In this document: piece after piece, positions 1-8,592 of the stretch
How the letters are laid out: every line of letters starts with the position of its first letter
How positions within the stretch are numbered: position 1 is the stretch's first letter
Origin: CBDATG01 sp965200145
Lineage (GTDB): Bacteria; Chloroflexota; Dehalococcoidia; Lucifugimonadales; Lucifugimonadaceae
Reading direction: 5' to 3'
Assembly: GCA_965200145.1 (NCBI GenBank)
Contig: CBDATG010000003.1
Coordinates: 558,001 to 622,000, forward strand
Length of the DNA: 64,000 bases
Made by a program: the position numbers and the translations under genes
Notes under the pieces: generated by a model
What the model saw: only the letters and a program-made list of their open reading frames with translations
Told to the model about the DNA's origin: nothing
Databases searched by the model: none

Positions 1-299
1 TCTAGGGTGTCAAAGGGTGCGCGTGGGTAGTCGGATGCCAGATTGATCACAGCGTCGATTCTGCCTAGGCAATCGACCGTCGCGTTGATGGCGGACTTCA
101 CATCGTGTTCGTTGGAGATATCGGCTTGGATGGTCAGGATTGTTGCGTCATCAGGTGGCGTGAAGTCGTTTTCGTTTACTGGTGTGCGGCGGTATGCGAT
201 AGCGATGTTGAAGCCGGCTTGAAACAGTCGGTTTGCGACCGTAACGCCGATGCGCTTAGCACCAACAATGAGTGCGGCTTTTCGGGGAGTGGGTGGCAT
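1..299 (-). CDS. Short-chain dehydrogenase/reductase, N-terminal part (cut by window edge)
   Basis: The reverse strand encodes an open frame from ATG at 299 to the window edge, about 99 residues. It opens with an SDR Rossmann fold: beta strand plus glycine-rich turn LIVGAKRIG near residue 10, an RR pair after the second strand (YRRTP) that suggests NADPH preference, an acidic residue after the third strand (QADIS), and the fourth-strand motif INLAS (the NNAG-equivalent). The catalytic Ser-Tyr-Lys part lies outside the window, so substrate and activity cannot be judged. The KRIG turn resembles the pteridine-reductase/FolM branch of SDRs, like the SDR beside folE at 20356-21051, but that is only a resemblance. 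No neighbour to its left is visible. Confidence 0.8.
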   Translation of the reverse strand, partial: MPPTPRKAALIVGAKRIGVTVANRLFQAGFNIAIAYRRTPVNENDFTPPDDATILTIQADISNEHDVKSAINATVDCLGRIDAVINLASDYPRAPFDTL

Positions 300-503
300 G
301 GGGGCGGTCAGTGAAATAGTTGAGGCACTACGGGTTGGTTGTCATTGTTCAACCTGCGCTCATCGTTGGGACTGAGAACTAGTTAGGTAGGTTCTTGTAA
401 GCATACAGGAGACCCAATCTACATGTTGAAGCAGTCCATGGTCTACCGTGTGCGGAATGCCGGATGCGCTAACGTGATCTCAGATCATCTGCATCCCACG
501 TTA

Positions 504-3500
504 TCAGAGGTTCGTTGGTCCGGTTCCCTTCGTTCCTGTGACGGTTGGCTCCATGCACCACTGGGTTCGCAGGATCGCGAACTGATCAACGGCGCGCTCG
601 TCAAGCATCAGCACCTCGGTCAATAGTCGGCTGTCTAGCTCTTTACGGACTGGGTCGCGGTATGCTTCGTTTGCCGGGAGCATGGACTTTACGCATAGGT
701 CATCAAAGATTTTGACAGCGGCCGCGAGTTGGTCGGGGTCCAGCTGCATCAGGTCGAGTGTGGCGATGTTAGGGACCGCTGTCACCGTCGTGCTACCGCG
801 TCCGGTCTGTGTTCGGTTGCTTTCGATCCAATAACCCATCATTCCGAGTGTTCCGTTTAACCACGCGCATGTCGCCTTCTCGTGTTCCTCAGATTCCATC
901 TGGATGTTTGGCCAGGCTCGTCCGCCGCCGCTGACCGTATCAGTTATCGCCGCCGAGATTGAGTTGGCATTGAACTGGAAATCTCTGTTGAGATGCAAGC
1001 GGCTAGCGCGCTCCCACAACTTGATTGCCTCCTGGCGCTTCTCCGTTCGCACGCGACCGGCACTATCTGGGACTGTGAGCATACGGTCCTGCGTCCTTGG
1101 GCCTCGAGTGCTCTCGTGGTGCCATAGAAACGCGAATTCCGTTCCTGGCGTTGCTTCACTTTCGATAGTGAACACGTTTAAGAACGATCTGTCCGACGGA
1201 CCGACAGAACCCATCATTCCCAAGCGCGTGATGGGGATGGCGATGGGTTCTGAACTTTGCGGTAGGTGTAGTCGACCTTCCAACATCTGAGATGTGGTTC
1301 TGTACAGGTCGATTGATGCAAGTCTGACGGCGGTCCATTTTCGCAAAGGTTGGATGGGCTCCACGGAGACGAAACCGATCACATCATCTCCGACTCTGAG
1401 TTGAGCGGAATCACCTGGAGTGTCGATCGCTTTCACCGCCAACTTGATCGCGCGGACGATTTCTTGAGCCGCCAACTTGGTCTCAGGTCGACTGCGTAAG
1501 TTGACGAAATGCGCCTTGCACGTCGGGTCCTCGTCGTTCATGAGACGTCTGGCGATAACGATCACTTCTGGCAGATGCGTGTCTGCCGAGAAAGCAGAGT
1601 CAAATGTGGTAGGTTGCGCGATCGAAACTACAACGATGTCGCCGTATGAGTTAGCGAGCATTGTGCGCAACTTCTGCCAACTGCGCGCCACCTTGCCGTC
1701 GTAGCTGCCGCCCACCATGGAAGACACCGGCAAGATCAACGCGATATGGCCGCCGGGCTGGACCATGTTGTCTGCGATTGCCGCGAATTGACTTCCTAGT
1801 CCAGCGTATCCATCGCCGCAAGTTCCTCGGCTCAGCTGCCTAACTCGCTCCTCCATTGCATCCTGTTCTTCAACCGAAGTGCCGAAGGCTGCGAAGGCTG
1901 GGTTCTTGGTGTCTACATGGTCTGCCGCGTGGTTGGTCGGAGTCGTAAAGGGCGGGTTCATGATGACGAGGCTCTGGCTCAACGGCGGCATGTCCACCTC
2001 CACCGTCCCTCGGCGGCCGGCTGGACCCATCGCCATCTGTTCGCTCAGCGGCAGGATGGACTGCATCGTGGAAGTCTTGGTGTCAAGCAACTCCAGCGAA
2101 CCGATTTCAACGACTGGTGTGCCGCTTGCGTCCCGCTCAAAGATGGTGTTACCTTCGTCGTCGTGCAACGTATCTCCGTTGTCGTCGCGGGCGAGCACCC
2201 CGCCAAATGGATACAGAATGTTGCGCGTGCTCTCGTAGTGAGCACGCGGTGACACCGAGGAAAGTAGTGACGATGTCATGTGGACCGCTGCCGGCATGAT
2301 GTCGCAGGCGGTCAGCGACTTCTCCATCATGTGGGAGTGTAGAGCATCTGGATTGCCGCCGTGCAGTTGATGGAGTTCGCGGACCCTGAGGTATGCCTCT
2401 AGCAACAGCCCACCGGTTCCGCAAGCGTAATCAGCGATGCGGTAGTTCCGGGCCGTCTCCGGGTCTTTCCAGTCCAAGTCATCTGGTATTGCGAGATGTG
2501 CGGCGAGAACTGCGCTTTCTGGGCGCGTGTAGTAGGTGGCAAGCGTCTGTCGATCGCTGATGAGACGCTGGAAGACCGTGCCGGCGACATCGTTGTGGCG
2601 TATCGCACTCACGATCGCGCCGGCCGTTTCAAACATCAGCGGCATTGCATCCCATGCGACAAGGGGCGGGATGACGAGCAGCAACCGGCGGGCGATGTGG
2701 AAGATCGGCCAATAGTTGATGGCGAGTATCTCATCCCATTCATACAAGACATCGTGCCTCATCAACCGATCGATTTTGTTGGCAGCTCTGACCTCCTCCA
2801 GGTCGCGGATTCCATCATGTCCTGCGAGGATCTGGTGATATGCCATTGCGTTGATGATGATCGCCGCTGCCATCCTGGCGGTCTGCATGGCTGCCCGGCG
2901 GTCTGATTCGTACTGGCGCAGTTGCTTGGGGTCGTCGGGCGGCTTGCTCGGTAGCGCTGGCCAGGGCTGTCGCAACATCTCGCCTATCCGCGGTCCGGAT
3001 GTCAAGTCTTGGACACGGTTGAGGATCAACGCGCCGGCGTCTTGAACACCTTGGTCCAAAGCCGTGGCGGCCGACTGGATGACCTCTTCCGGTTCCGCGG
3101 CAGGACGGATGAACTGAACGAGGTTGCGGACATCGCCGGTGATGAACCCGCCAGATGGGAATCGGGTTTGTTCGTGTTGGTCGCCCTGATATACCGCGTA
3201 CTCCAAGGTTTCACCTTCCCACAGCATCCGTTCGGCGGCATCCGAATCGGCGCACTCCCTCAGCGCGCGAGGGGAGCGCAACGCGATGACTACGTTCACT
3301 GTCCCAGTGATCCCGACCAAATCAGCATCGACTTCGCGTCCGATGCTCTTCAAGCAGTCATCGGCCAACGTTGCTGCCGGCTCGTACTCGTTCTCTATCG
3401 CTATGGGCGGCGCGTGAGGCCTGGTGATCAGGATGTCCGGCTTAGTGGCCGGACCACGAAGTGCGCCTCTCAGCTCCTCGCGTACAGACCATCCGTTCAC

Positions 3501-3563
3501 CGCGGTGAGTGTGCGGATTATCCTCGCTAGTCGGTTGTTTAGTTGTGGCTCTTCAAGCGTCAA
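504..3563 (-). CDS. Large N6-adenine DNA methylase, restriction-modification-like
   Basis: This 1019-residue protein has the architecture of a gamma-class adenine methyltransferase. YYTRP lies at about 344-348, SAM-binding motif I (DYACGTGG) at 377-384, and catalytic motif IV NPPF at 536-539. The C-terminal 400 residues probably hold target recognition. Residues 40-65 contain PDILI followed by IAIENEYE, which resembles a PD-(D/E)xK nuclease core, but the usual lysine position reads as Glu in the apparent ExE, so cleavage activity is uncertain. No separate endonuclease or specificity subunit is next to it, so it could be a single-chain type IIG-like enzyme or an orphan methylase. It sits between a partial SDR and a tRNA-Ser carrying a nearby partial tRNA copy, a typical setting for acquired R-M genes. 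The methylase call is secure; the system type is inference. Confidence 0.88.
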   Translation of the reverse strand: MTLEEPQLNNRLARIIRTLTAVNGWSVREELRGALRGPATKPDILITRPHAPPIAIENEYEPAATLADDCLKSIGREVDADLVGITGTVNVVIALRSPRALRECADSDAAERMLWEGETLEYAVYQGDQHEQTRFPSGGFITGDVRNLVQFIRPAAEPEEVIQSAATALDQGVQDAGALILNRVQDLTSGPRIGEMLRQPWPALPSKPPDDPKQLRQYESDRRAAMQTARMAAAIIINAMAYHQILAGHDGIRDLEEVRAANKIDRLMRHDVLYEWDEILAINYWPIFHIARRLLLVIPPLVAWDAMPLMFETAGAIVSAIRHNDVAGTVFQRLISDRQTLATYYTRPESAVLAAHLAIPDDLDWKDPETARNYRIADYACGTGGLLLEAYLRVRELHQLHGGNPDALHSHMMEKSLTACDIMPAAVHMTSSLLSSVSPRAHYESTRNILYPFGGVLARDDNGDTLHDDEGNTIFERDASGTPVVEIGSLELLDTKTSTMQSILPLSEQMAMGPAGRRGTVEVDMPPLSQSLVIMNPPFTTPTNHAADHVDTKNPAFAAFGTSVEEQDAMEERVRQLSRGTCGDGYAGLGSQFAAIADNMVQPGGHIALILPVSSMVGGSYDGKVARSWQKLRTMLANSYGDIVVVSIAQPTTFDSAFSADTHLPEVIVIARRLMNDEDPTCKAHFVNLRSRPETKLAAQEIVRAIKLAVKAIDTPGDSAQLRVGDDVIGFVSVEPIQPLRKWTAVRLASIDLYRTTSQMLEGRLHLPQSSEPIAIPITRLGMMGSVGPSDRSFLNVFTIESEATPGTEFAFLWHHESTRGPRTQDRMLTVPDSAGRVRTEKRQEAIKLWERASRLHLNRDFQFNANSISAAITDTVSGGGRAWPNIQMESEEHEKATCAWLNGTLGMMGYWIESNRTQTGRGSTTVTAVPNIATLDLMQLDPDQLAAAVKIFDDLCVKSMLPANEAYRDPVRKELDSRLLTEVLMLDERAVDQFAILRTQWCMEPTVTGTKGTGPTNL

Positions 3564-3682
3564 GTCTTCTGCCCCAGCTGGTACTACGCGTAATCCAGGT
3601 CATGCTCGTCCAGTCTCTCATTCATGATACGAGTTCGCGGGACAACACAAACGTTTGTGTGGCGATAGACTCATCGCGTAGT

Positions 3683-3708
3683 GGACAGGATTCGAACCTG
3701 CAATCACC
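3683..3708 (-). repeat. Partial tRNA-Ser copy (T-arm and variable-arm remnant)
   Basis: A 26-bp stretch matches 24 bases of the 3' part of the adjacent tRNA-Ser gene (3896-3921), including 19 identical bases covering the T arm. Just upstream on the minus strand a short stem resembling a variable arm can be drawn, but no matching 5' acceptor strand, D arm or anticodon stem is found, so this is not a complete tRNA. The copies are about 213 bp apart in the same orientation. Duplicated tRNA 3' ends are characteristic of integrase attachment sites, but no integrase is visible here. The 3564-3886 spacer holds nothing else that I can identify. Confidence 0.6.
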
Positions 3709-3886
3709 ATTGATCGGGCGACGAGTGTCAAGCCTCTCAGGTCGTCAGCAACGGATACGTGGCGTTCAGCGCGCGGGTGTGGATCAGCTCCAACTCGCGA
3801 CGGGAGTCTGGCATAGGTAGTCCAGGGTTGGTTCCTACATCTTACGTTGGTCTGATTGAGATTGTGTACCGATAGTGAAACGTGTT

Positions 3887-3976
3887 TGGCGGAGGGGACA
3901 GGATTCGAACCTGCGGTCACCGTGAGGTGACACTGGTTTTCAAGACCAGCGCATTAAACCGCTCTGCCACCCCTCC
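3887..3976 (-). tRNA. tRNA-Ser (UGA)
   Basis: The minus strand folds as a class II tRNA. The acceptor GGAGGGG pairs with CCCCTCC, the discriminator is G, and CCA is encoded at the 3' end (3887-3889). The anticodon loop CTTGAAA presents TGA between GGT/ACC-type stem strands. A long variable arm is present, and the T arm carries the GTTCGAATC core. The long variable arm and the UGA anticodon both indicate serine. Its 3' end points toward the partial tRNA copy at 3683-3708. Confidence 0.95.
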
Positions 3977-4037
3977 GCGATGCGGTTTGGGATCCGCTTC
4001 TCACTTGATTCTAGATTCTACCGCAGTGGTGCACGGT

Positions 4038-4850
4038 TCATTTCTGGCAGGTCTGGCAGTAGATGGTTGTGCGACCTACGATTCGTGTGCGCGTCAAGGA
4101 TTCGTTGCAGTTGGGACAGCTGCCCCGGCCGCGTCTCTGTAGTAGAAAGCGGGCATCGTGTGCGTCGACTACGTATGGGCTGCCGTCTGGTGCGGGATGG
4201 TCGATTATGTAGCGCGTTGCGTGCTGGAAGACATCGCAGATGGCCGAGTGCAGTGTGTGCAGTCTTTGTGTGCTGATATTTGACGCGCGGCGTGTCGGTG
4301 TGATTCTGGCTTTGTGCAACGCCTCATCTGCGTAGATGTTACCGATGCCCGCCACTAACTTCTGGTCTAACAGTGCAGGTTTGATCAATTGTCGGCGTTG
4401 GCGGACCATTGCTGCGAAGTCAGGTGGGGAGATGTTGGACAGTTCGGGTCCCAGGTTATCGGTGGGCGCGGAGTCGTTATGGGCTGCAATCCACGCTTTC
4501 GCCCATCTGCGAGGGTCGTTTAACAGGATGCGGCTGCCGTCTTGAAGTTTGATCATTGCTCTGACGTGGCGCAGGTGAGCTAGTTGGTTTGGTGTTCGCA
4601 GGTGTAGTGAGCCGGTCATGACCATGTGCATGATCAATCGGAATTCGCGCGCGTCGGGCTTCTCCAGCCCGATGATGATGTATTTACCGCGTCGGTCGAT
4701 ACGGGTGATAGTAGACCCGCATATGTCGTTACTGATCGGGTTGGGCTGCACGACCCCGACATCTGCGTTGAAGGCTTGGAGTCTGGCGCCGATGACGTTG
4801 TTTGATGTGAGGTAGTGTCGAATAGCTTCGACTTCTGGGAGTTCGGGCAC
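4038..4850 (-). CDS. mutM: Formamidopyrimidine-DNA glycosylase (Fpg/MutM)
   Basis: The 270-residue length is typical of Fpg. The mature N terminus PELPEVE supplies the catalytic Pro2 (Schiff-base nucleophile) and Glu3 of the Fpg/Nei family. The helix-two-turn-helix region reads LDQKLVAGIGNIYADE. The C terminus carries an intact zinc finger with CPNC at 245-248 and CQTC at 265-268. Family knowledge: bifunctional glycosylase/AP lyase that removes 8-oxoguanine and ring-opened purines in base-excision repair. It is transcribed leftward. The lipoprotein gene upstream ends 57 bp before it, so it could be co-transcribed but is functionally unrelated. Confidence 0.97.
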   Translation of the reverse strand: MPELPEVEAIRHYLTSNNVIGARLQAFNADVGVVQPNPISNDICGSTITRIDRRGKYIIIGLEKPDAREFRLIMHMVMTGSLHLRTPNQLAHLRHVRAMIKLQDGSRILLNDPRRWAKAWIAAHNDSAPTDNLGPELSNISPPDFAAMVRQRRQLIKPALLDQKLVAGIGNIYADEALHKARITPTRRASNISTQRLHTLHSAICDVFQHATRYIIDHPAPDGSPYVVDAHDARFLLQRRGRGSCPNCNESLTRTRIVGRTTIYCQTCQK

Positions 4851-4907
4851 TTTCGGGTATCGCGCGTTGCGGATGGTCTTGTTTGTTGGATTGGCCGCGT
4901 TGATTAG

Positions 4908-6140
4908 CTACGGCCCGTTGATGCTCAAGCCTGCCTCCTGCGTGTCCAGCAGGTGTCCTGGGCCGACCAAGATCATGATTGCGATGCCATCGGAGTCTGC
5001 GATTGCGAATGTAGAGAGTCCTTCGGTGATGTCGGTGCTGGTCCCGCTTGCGATGCGAACGAACTCGGTCCGGTCGTCTATCGTGGCGCGGAGTGGTCCT
5101 TGCTCGGTTTCGATGTGAAGTCTCGCGTCTTCGATTTTGGTAACTCTTCCTTGCGCTGGGATACCTTCAGCATCGTCGATGAGCTGATTGAGTCCGTTGG
5201 TAGGTTGAGTATCGTCTGTTGCGGATTGCAGGTTTGCGCCTTGTCTGGCTGCGAATCTGGCTCCGGGTGCGCGTCCAGTTTGGCGTTGTCCTGGTGCAGC
5301 ACCTTGGATGACAGCGGGAGTTAAGACGCGCCCTCCTGGCGGCGCGGCGAGTCCGGTGCCGCGCAGTAGTCTTCCGAGCGGTGACCTACGGCCAAACGCC
5401 AGTGCGCCAGCGGAATCGGTGCCGTCTGCACCAAGCGACGCTTCATCGATGTCTGCGACTGTGACTGTACGCGCTCTGATGATGCCATCATCGCCGCGAA
5501 GTGCGATGACATCTACTTCGTCGTTGATTTCCATATCGCCAAGTGTGCTTTCAGACGCGACCAGGATTTGCGATTGTTCGTTGATGACTATCGTCGCTGT
5601 AGGCGGCGTAACGCCCTGCTCGTCAGGGGCGGGTTGGATCTCAACCGAATCGCCATGTACGGCGTGTATTAATCCGGCGGTTGGGCTTGCGCCTAGGTCG
5701 AGTGGTCCGCCCTGTGCGAATGCCTCATTGAGCAGTGTGTTCAGGCGTTCCAAGTCAGCGTCAGTAGCAGTGCCTCTTCGGACTTTCTGTATGAGTTCTG
5801 CGACTTCTGGGTTCTGTGCGACTACATCCTCAATGATTGTTCCTTCAATGCCTCCGCCGCCTTCGAAGAGCGCGGCATCGTCTTGCAGTTGGTTTTCTGG
5901 GATGGACTCGGTGGTTGCGACCTCGTCAGCGGATGCGAAGATTTCACCGCCGGTCGGTGTAGGCAGATCTGATATGTTGGCGCGTGTGATTCCATCCGTG
6001 TTGGAGCCGCACGAAACGGTCGCGAGCGATAATGCCAACAACGCAGCTATGAATGTCACGACGCACGCTCGGCCACTCGTTATTCGGCGACTGGGCGAGT
6101 GGTTCGTCGGTGCGCTGGTCATGGGGCTGGACATTCTCAT
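4908..6140 (-). CDS. Lipoprotein with DUF5666-like repeats, paralogue A
   Basis: This 410-residue protein has a hydrophobic signal segment at about 27-43 followed by a lipobox ending in Cys (ATVSCGS), so it is probably exported and lipid-anchored. Residues after the lipobox include a DLPTPTGGE segment and an acidic stretch. Two small beta-rich modules follow, each with a VHxxSVEIQP- or RVTKIEDARLHIE-type opening, a thermal-strand pattern, and a GDxVDV-like turn. These resemble DUF5666 domains, but that assignment is by eye. It is paralogous to the next gene (6204-7334), sharing the TPT linker, the ATDADLERL segment and the final RITKVE-type module. It follows the MacAB-like operon in the same direction, so it may work with that exporter or in the envelope. 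Confidence 0.8.
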   Translation of the reverse strand: MRMSSPMTSAPTNHSPSRRITSGRACVVTFIAALLALSLATVSCGSNTDGITRANISDLPTPTGGEIFASADEVATTESIPENQLQDDAALFEGGGGIEGTIIEDVVAQNPEVAELIQKVRRGTATDADLERLNTLLNEAFAQGGPLDLGASPTAGLIHAVHGDSVEIQPAPDEQGVTPPTATIVINEQSQILVASESTLGDMEINDEVDVIALRGDDGIIRARTVTVADIDEASLGADGTDSAGALAFGRRSPLGRLLRGTGLAAPPGGRVLTPAVIQGAAPGQRQTGRAPGARFAARQGANLQSATDDTQPTNGLNQLIDDAEGIPAQGRVTKIEDARLHIETEQGPLRATIDDRTEFVRIASGTSTDITEGLSTFAIADSDGIAIMILVGPGHLLDTQEAGLSINGP

Positions 6141-6203
6141 ACGTTCCGAGACAGTCGCGGGTGTACGAGCTGAGGGATTGAACAGGGGACGGTATCTATT
6201 GAC

Positions 6204-7334
6204 TCACGGGAGAATCGGTGTCAGCCATTGGAATCGGTCTGCTTCGTCTAGGTTTATCAATTCTGCGGGTCCGATGGCTATGGTTATGGCGTTGCCGTCG
6301 TCAGCGATGGTTGCAACCGCGCCCATGCCAGTTGAGATGTCCTGCAAGGTGCCTTGTGTGGCTCTTGCGGTGATTGATTGATCGTCGATGGTGATTCGGA
6401 GAGGTCCCTGTCTGGCTTCAACGTGAACAGTCTGCCCTTCTACTTTGGTTACTCTTCCGGATGCTGGTATTCCAGCTACGCTTGCGCCGATTACGGGTGC
6501 TGAGCCTCTCATTTCGGTGCGGATTTCTACGATTTCGATGATGGTCGTATCGCCTTCGGTTGTTATGGTGCGTGAGCCGCCGTTGCCTCTTCCGCCGAAG
6601 GTGCTGAAGGGTGATCGTCCGAATCCGGGCGGGCGGGAAGCTGGACCGGCAGATACAGCGAATTGGCTGTCTTCGTCAACATCTAGGATGCTGATGGTGC
6701 GTGCTCTGATGCGTCCTTCTTCGTTTCGCTCGGCGGTGGCGGATATCTCTTCGCCCGTTTTTATGTCCGACGGTTGCAGCTTGCGGACGAGTAGTACTTG
6801 GGTCTCGTCGGAGAGTGTGACGTTCGTTGGTTCGGGTTGGTCTGTGGTAGGTGTTGCGTCGTCGTCGGGGTCAGGGAATGCGACAATGACGGCCGTGTTG
6901 CCGCTGAACTCGGTGATGGTGCCGGCCACGGTTTGACTTGCGGATGTTCCGAATCCGAATGCGTCATCGCCGCCATCGGCGATGATCTCGGAGAATCTTT
7001 GGTAGTCAGCATCGGTTGCGGTGCCGGATTCGATTTTCTCAAAGAGTTGAGCGAGTTCGGGGTTGGCGGCAATTTCGTCGGTGCTGATGAAGTCGTCGGA
7101 ATCGTCAACAAACGGACCGTCGTCAAACGCGTCGGACGGTTCTGCGTTCCCGTTCTCGTCTTCCAGGGGGTAGAAGTATCCCCTGGTTGGAGTTGGCAGA
7201 GTGTCGTGATCGGCGCGCTTGATCTGAGTGGTGCTGTTTAGGCATGCGGTGGCGGCCGCGAAGGCCAGGGTCGTCAGCAAGATCGCGATGGCTCGGATGG
7301 AGGCGCGAGGGATGTTGGATGCGTTGTTAGACAT
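6204..7334 (-). CDS. Lipoprotein with DUF5666-like repeats, paralogue B
   Basis: This 376-residue protein has a signal segment at about 11-30 and a lipobox ending in Cys (AATACLNS). Like its downstream paralogue it has DTLPTPTRG after the signal, an acidic spacer, the segment GTATDADYQRF, a first module opening VAGTITEFSGN and a last module opening RVTKVEGQTVHVEARQ. The matching layout over nearly the whole length indicates tandem duplication. The gene lies 30 bp after the permease gene of the MacAB-like operon, so it is very likely the next cistron. The function is unknown; a surface or periplasmic accessory to the exporter is only a guess. Confidence 0.8.
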   Translation of the reverse strand: MSNNASNIPRASIRAIAILLTTLAFAAATACLNSTTQIKRADHDTLPTPTRGYFYPLEDENGNAEPSDAFDDGPFVDDSDDFISTDEIAANPELAQLFEKIESGTATDADYQRFSEIIADGGDDAFGFGTSASQTVAGTITEFSGNTAVIVAFPDPDDDATPTTDQPEPTNVTLSDETQVLLVRKLQPSDIKTGEEISATAERNEEGRIRARTISILDVDEDSQFAVSAGPASRPPGFGRSPFSTFGGRGNGGSRTITTEGDTTIIEIVEIRTEMRGSAPVIGASVAGIPASGRVTKVEGQTVHVEARQGPLRITIDDQSITARATQGTLQDISTGMGAVATIADDGNAITIAIGPAELINLDEADRFQWLTPILP

Positions 7335-7364
7335 TGTTGCCGCCGGTGTTTGAGTTGTGCGGCA

Positions 7365-8579
7365 TCACTCGTGCCTTAGGGCTTCGATTGGGTTCAGTCC
7401 TGATGCGCGTGCGGCGGGGTAAATTCCGAAGAAGAGTCCGACACCTGCTGATACCCCGAGGGCGAGCATCACAATGCTAGGCGAGACGACGGCGCGGAGT
7501 CCATCTTCACCGCCGAGCTGGAGGCTTTGCAGGAGTGTTGAGAGTCCGACCCCCATTGCTACGCCGACGAGTCCGCCGCCGACGGTTAGCATTACGGCTT
7601 CTGTGACGAATTGTGCGAGTATGTCTCTGCGCTTGGCGCCCATCGCCTGTCGGATCCCTATCTCTCTAGTTCGTTCGGTGACTGCGACGAGCATTATGTT
7701 CATGATTCCGATGCCGCCGACGAGTAGAGAGATACCGGCGATGGAACCGAGGAAGAGCGAGATGGCACGTGATACGTTTCCGATGGCATCTAGCAGCTGC
7801 TGTTGGTTGAAAATGCCGAAGTCGTCGGCCTCGTCTCGGAGTCTGCGTGATGCGCGTAGAGTTGCCTTGACTTCCTGTTCTGCCTGGTTGACATCGGCAT
7901 CGTCTTTGGCTTTGACCATGATCTGGCTCAGTGTGATTTCGCCGGATATGGCTCGTTCGCGCTGTAGGCGATAGTGAACGGTGGTGTATGGGACGAAAGC
8001 CTGCTCGTCTAGGGAACCGAAGCCGCCGCCGCCGGACCTCGCTATAGTGCCTATAACTGTGTATACGTTTCCGCGCAGGCGTACCTGCGAGCCGATGGGG
8101 CTTCTGTTGCCGAAGAGGTCCTTGGCCACCGTGTCGCCGAGTACTACGACTTCGGAACGGTTGTCCACGTGCGGTGCGGCGATGAAAACGCCCGCGGCAA
8201 CGTTCAGGTTGCGCGTGGACAGGAAATCAGGCGTGGTGCCAATTATGTTTGTCTGTCTGGATTTTCGTTCGTAGTCGATGCGCGCGAAGGACTGCTTTTC
8301 AGGGACTACGCTGTCGATGGATGGTGCGAACTGCGGGTCTCTGAGTGCCTGTACGTCTTTGAGTGTCAGTTCTTGGTTGGAATTCGGCCACACGAAGAGC
8401 AGGTTTGATCCGAGGTCTCCGATCTGTTCGGTTATCTGAACGGACACGCCTCTACCTATGGCGAGGAGTACGACGACGGAGCTGATACCGAGTACGATGC
8501 CCAGCAGTGCAAGGGCGGACCGCAGTCGATTTGCGCCGAGTGAGTGTGCGGAAGCTCGCAGTATGTCAAGAGGGTGCAT
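7365..8579 (-). CDS. MacB-type ABC transporter permease (FtsX domain)
   Basis: I place the start at ATG 8579, giving about 404 residues. A longer frame runs into the preceding ATPase gene with low-complexity sequence, so the short form is preferred. The N terminus (LRASAHSLGANRLRSALAL) leads into TM1 (LLGIVLGISSVVVLLAIG). A large extracytoplasmic MacB-PCD domain follows, then a C-terminal FtsX region with three TM segments and the cytoplasmic motif ERTREIGIRQAMGA, diagnostic of MacB/LolCE-type permeases. It lies 13 bp after the ATPase. Family knowledge: these mechanotransmitting ABC permeases drive efflux of peptides, macrolides or lipoproteins; the substrate here is unknown. Confidence 0.93.
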   Translation of the reverse strand: MHPLDILRASAHSLGANRLRSALALLGIVLGISSVVVLLAIGRGVSVQITEQIGDLGSNLLFVWPNSNQELTLKDVQALRDPQFAPSIDSVVPEKQSFARIDYERKSRQTNIIGTTPDFLSTRNLNVAAGVFIAAPHVDNRSEVVVLGDTVAKDLFGNRSPIGSQVRLRGNVYTVIGTIARSGGGGFGSLDEQAFVPYTTVHYRLQRERAISGEITLSQIMVKAKDDADVNQAEQEVKATLRASRRLRDEADDFGIFNQQQLLDAIGNVSRAISLFLGSIAGISLLVGGIGIMNIMLVAVTERTREIGIRQAMGAKRRDILAQFVTEAVMLTVGGGLVGVAMGVGLSTLLQSLQLGGEDGLRAVVSPSIVMLALGVSAGVGLFFGIYPAARASGLNPIEALRHE

Positions 8580-8592
8580 GGCGGTATACGGC

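Noticed and set aside
904..1290. Plus-strand frames inside the large methylase gene
   Set aside because: They are opposite-strand shadows with no ribosome-binding site or recognisable domain.
3683..3820. A second complete tRNA gene
   Set aside because: Only the T arm and part of a variable arm can be formed; no matching 5' acceptor strand or anticodon stem.
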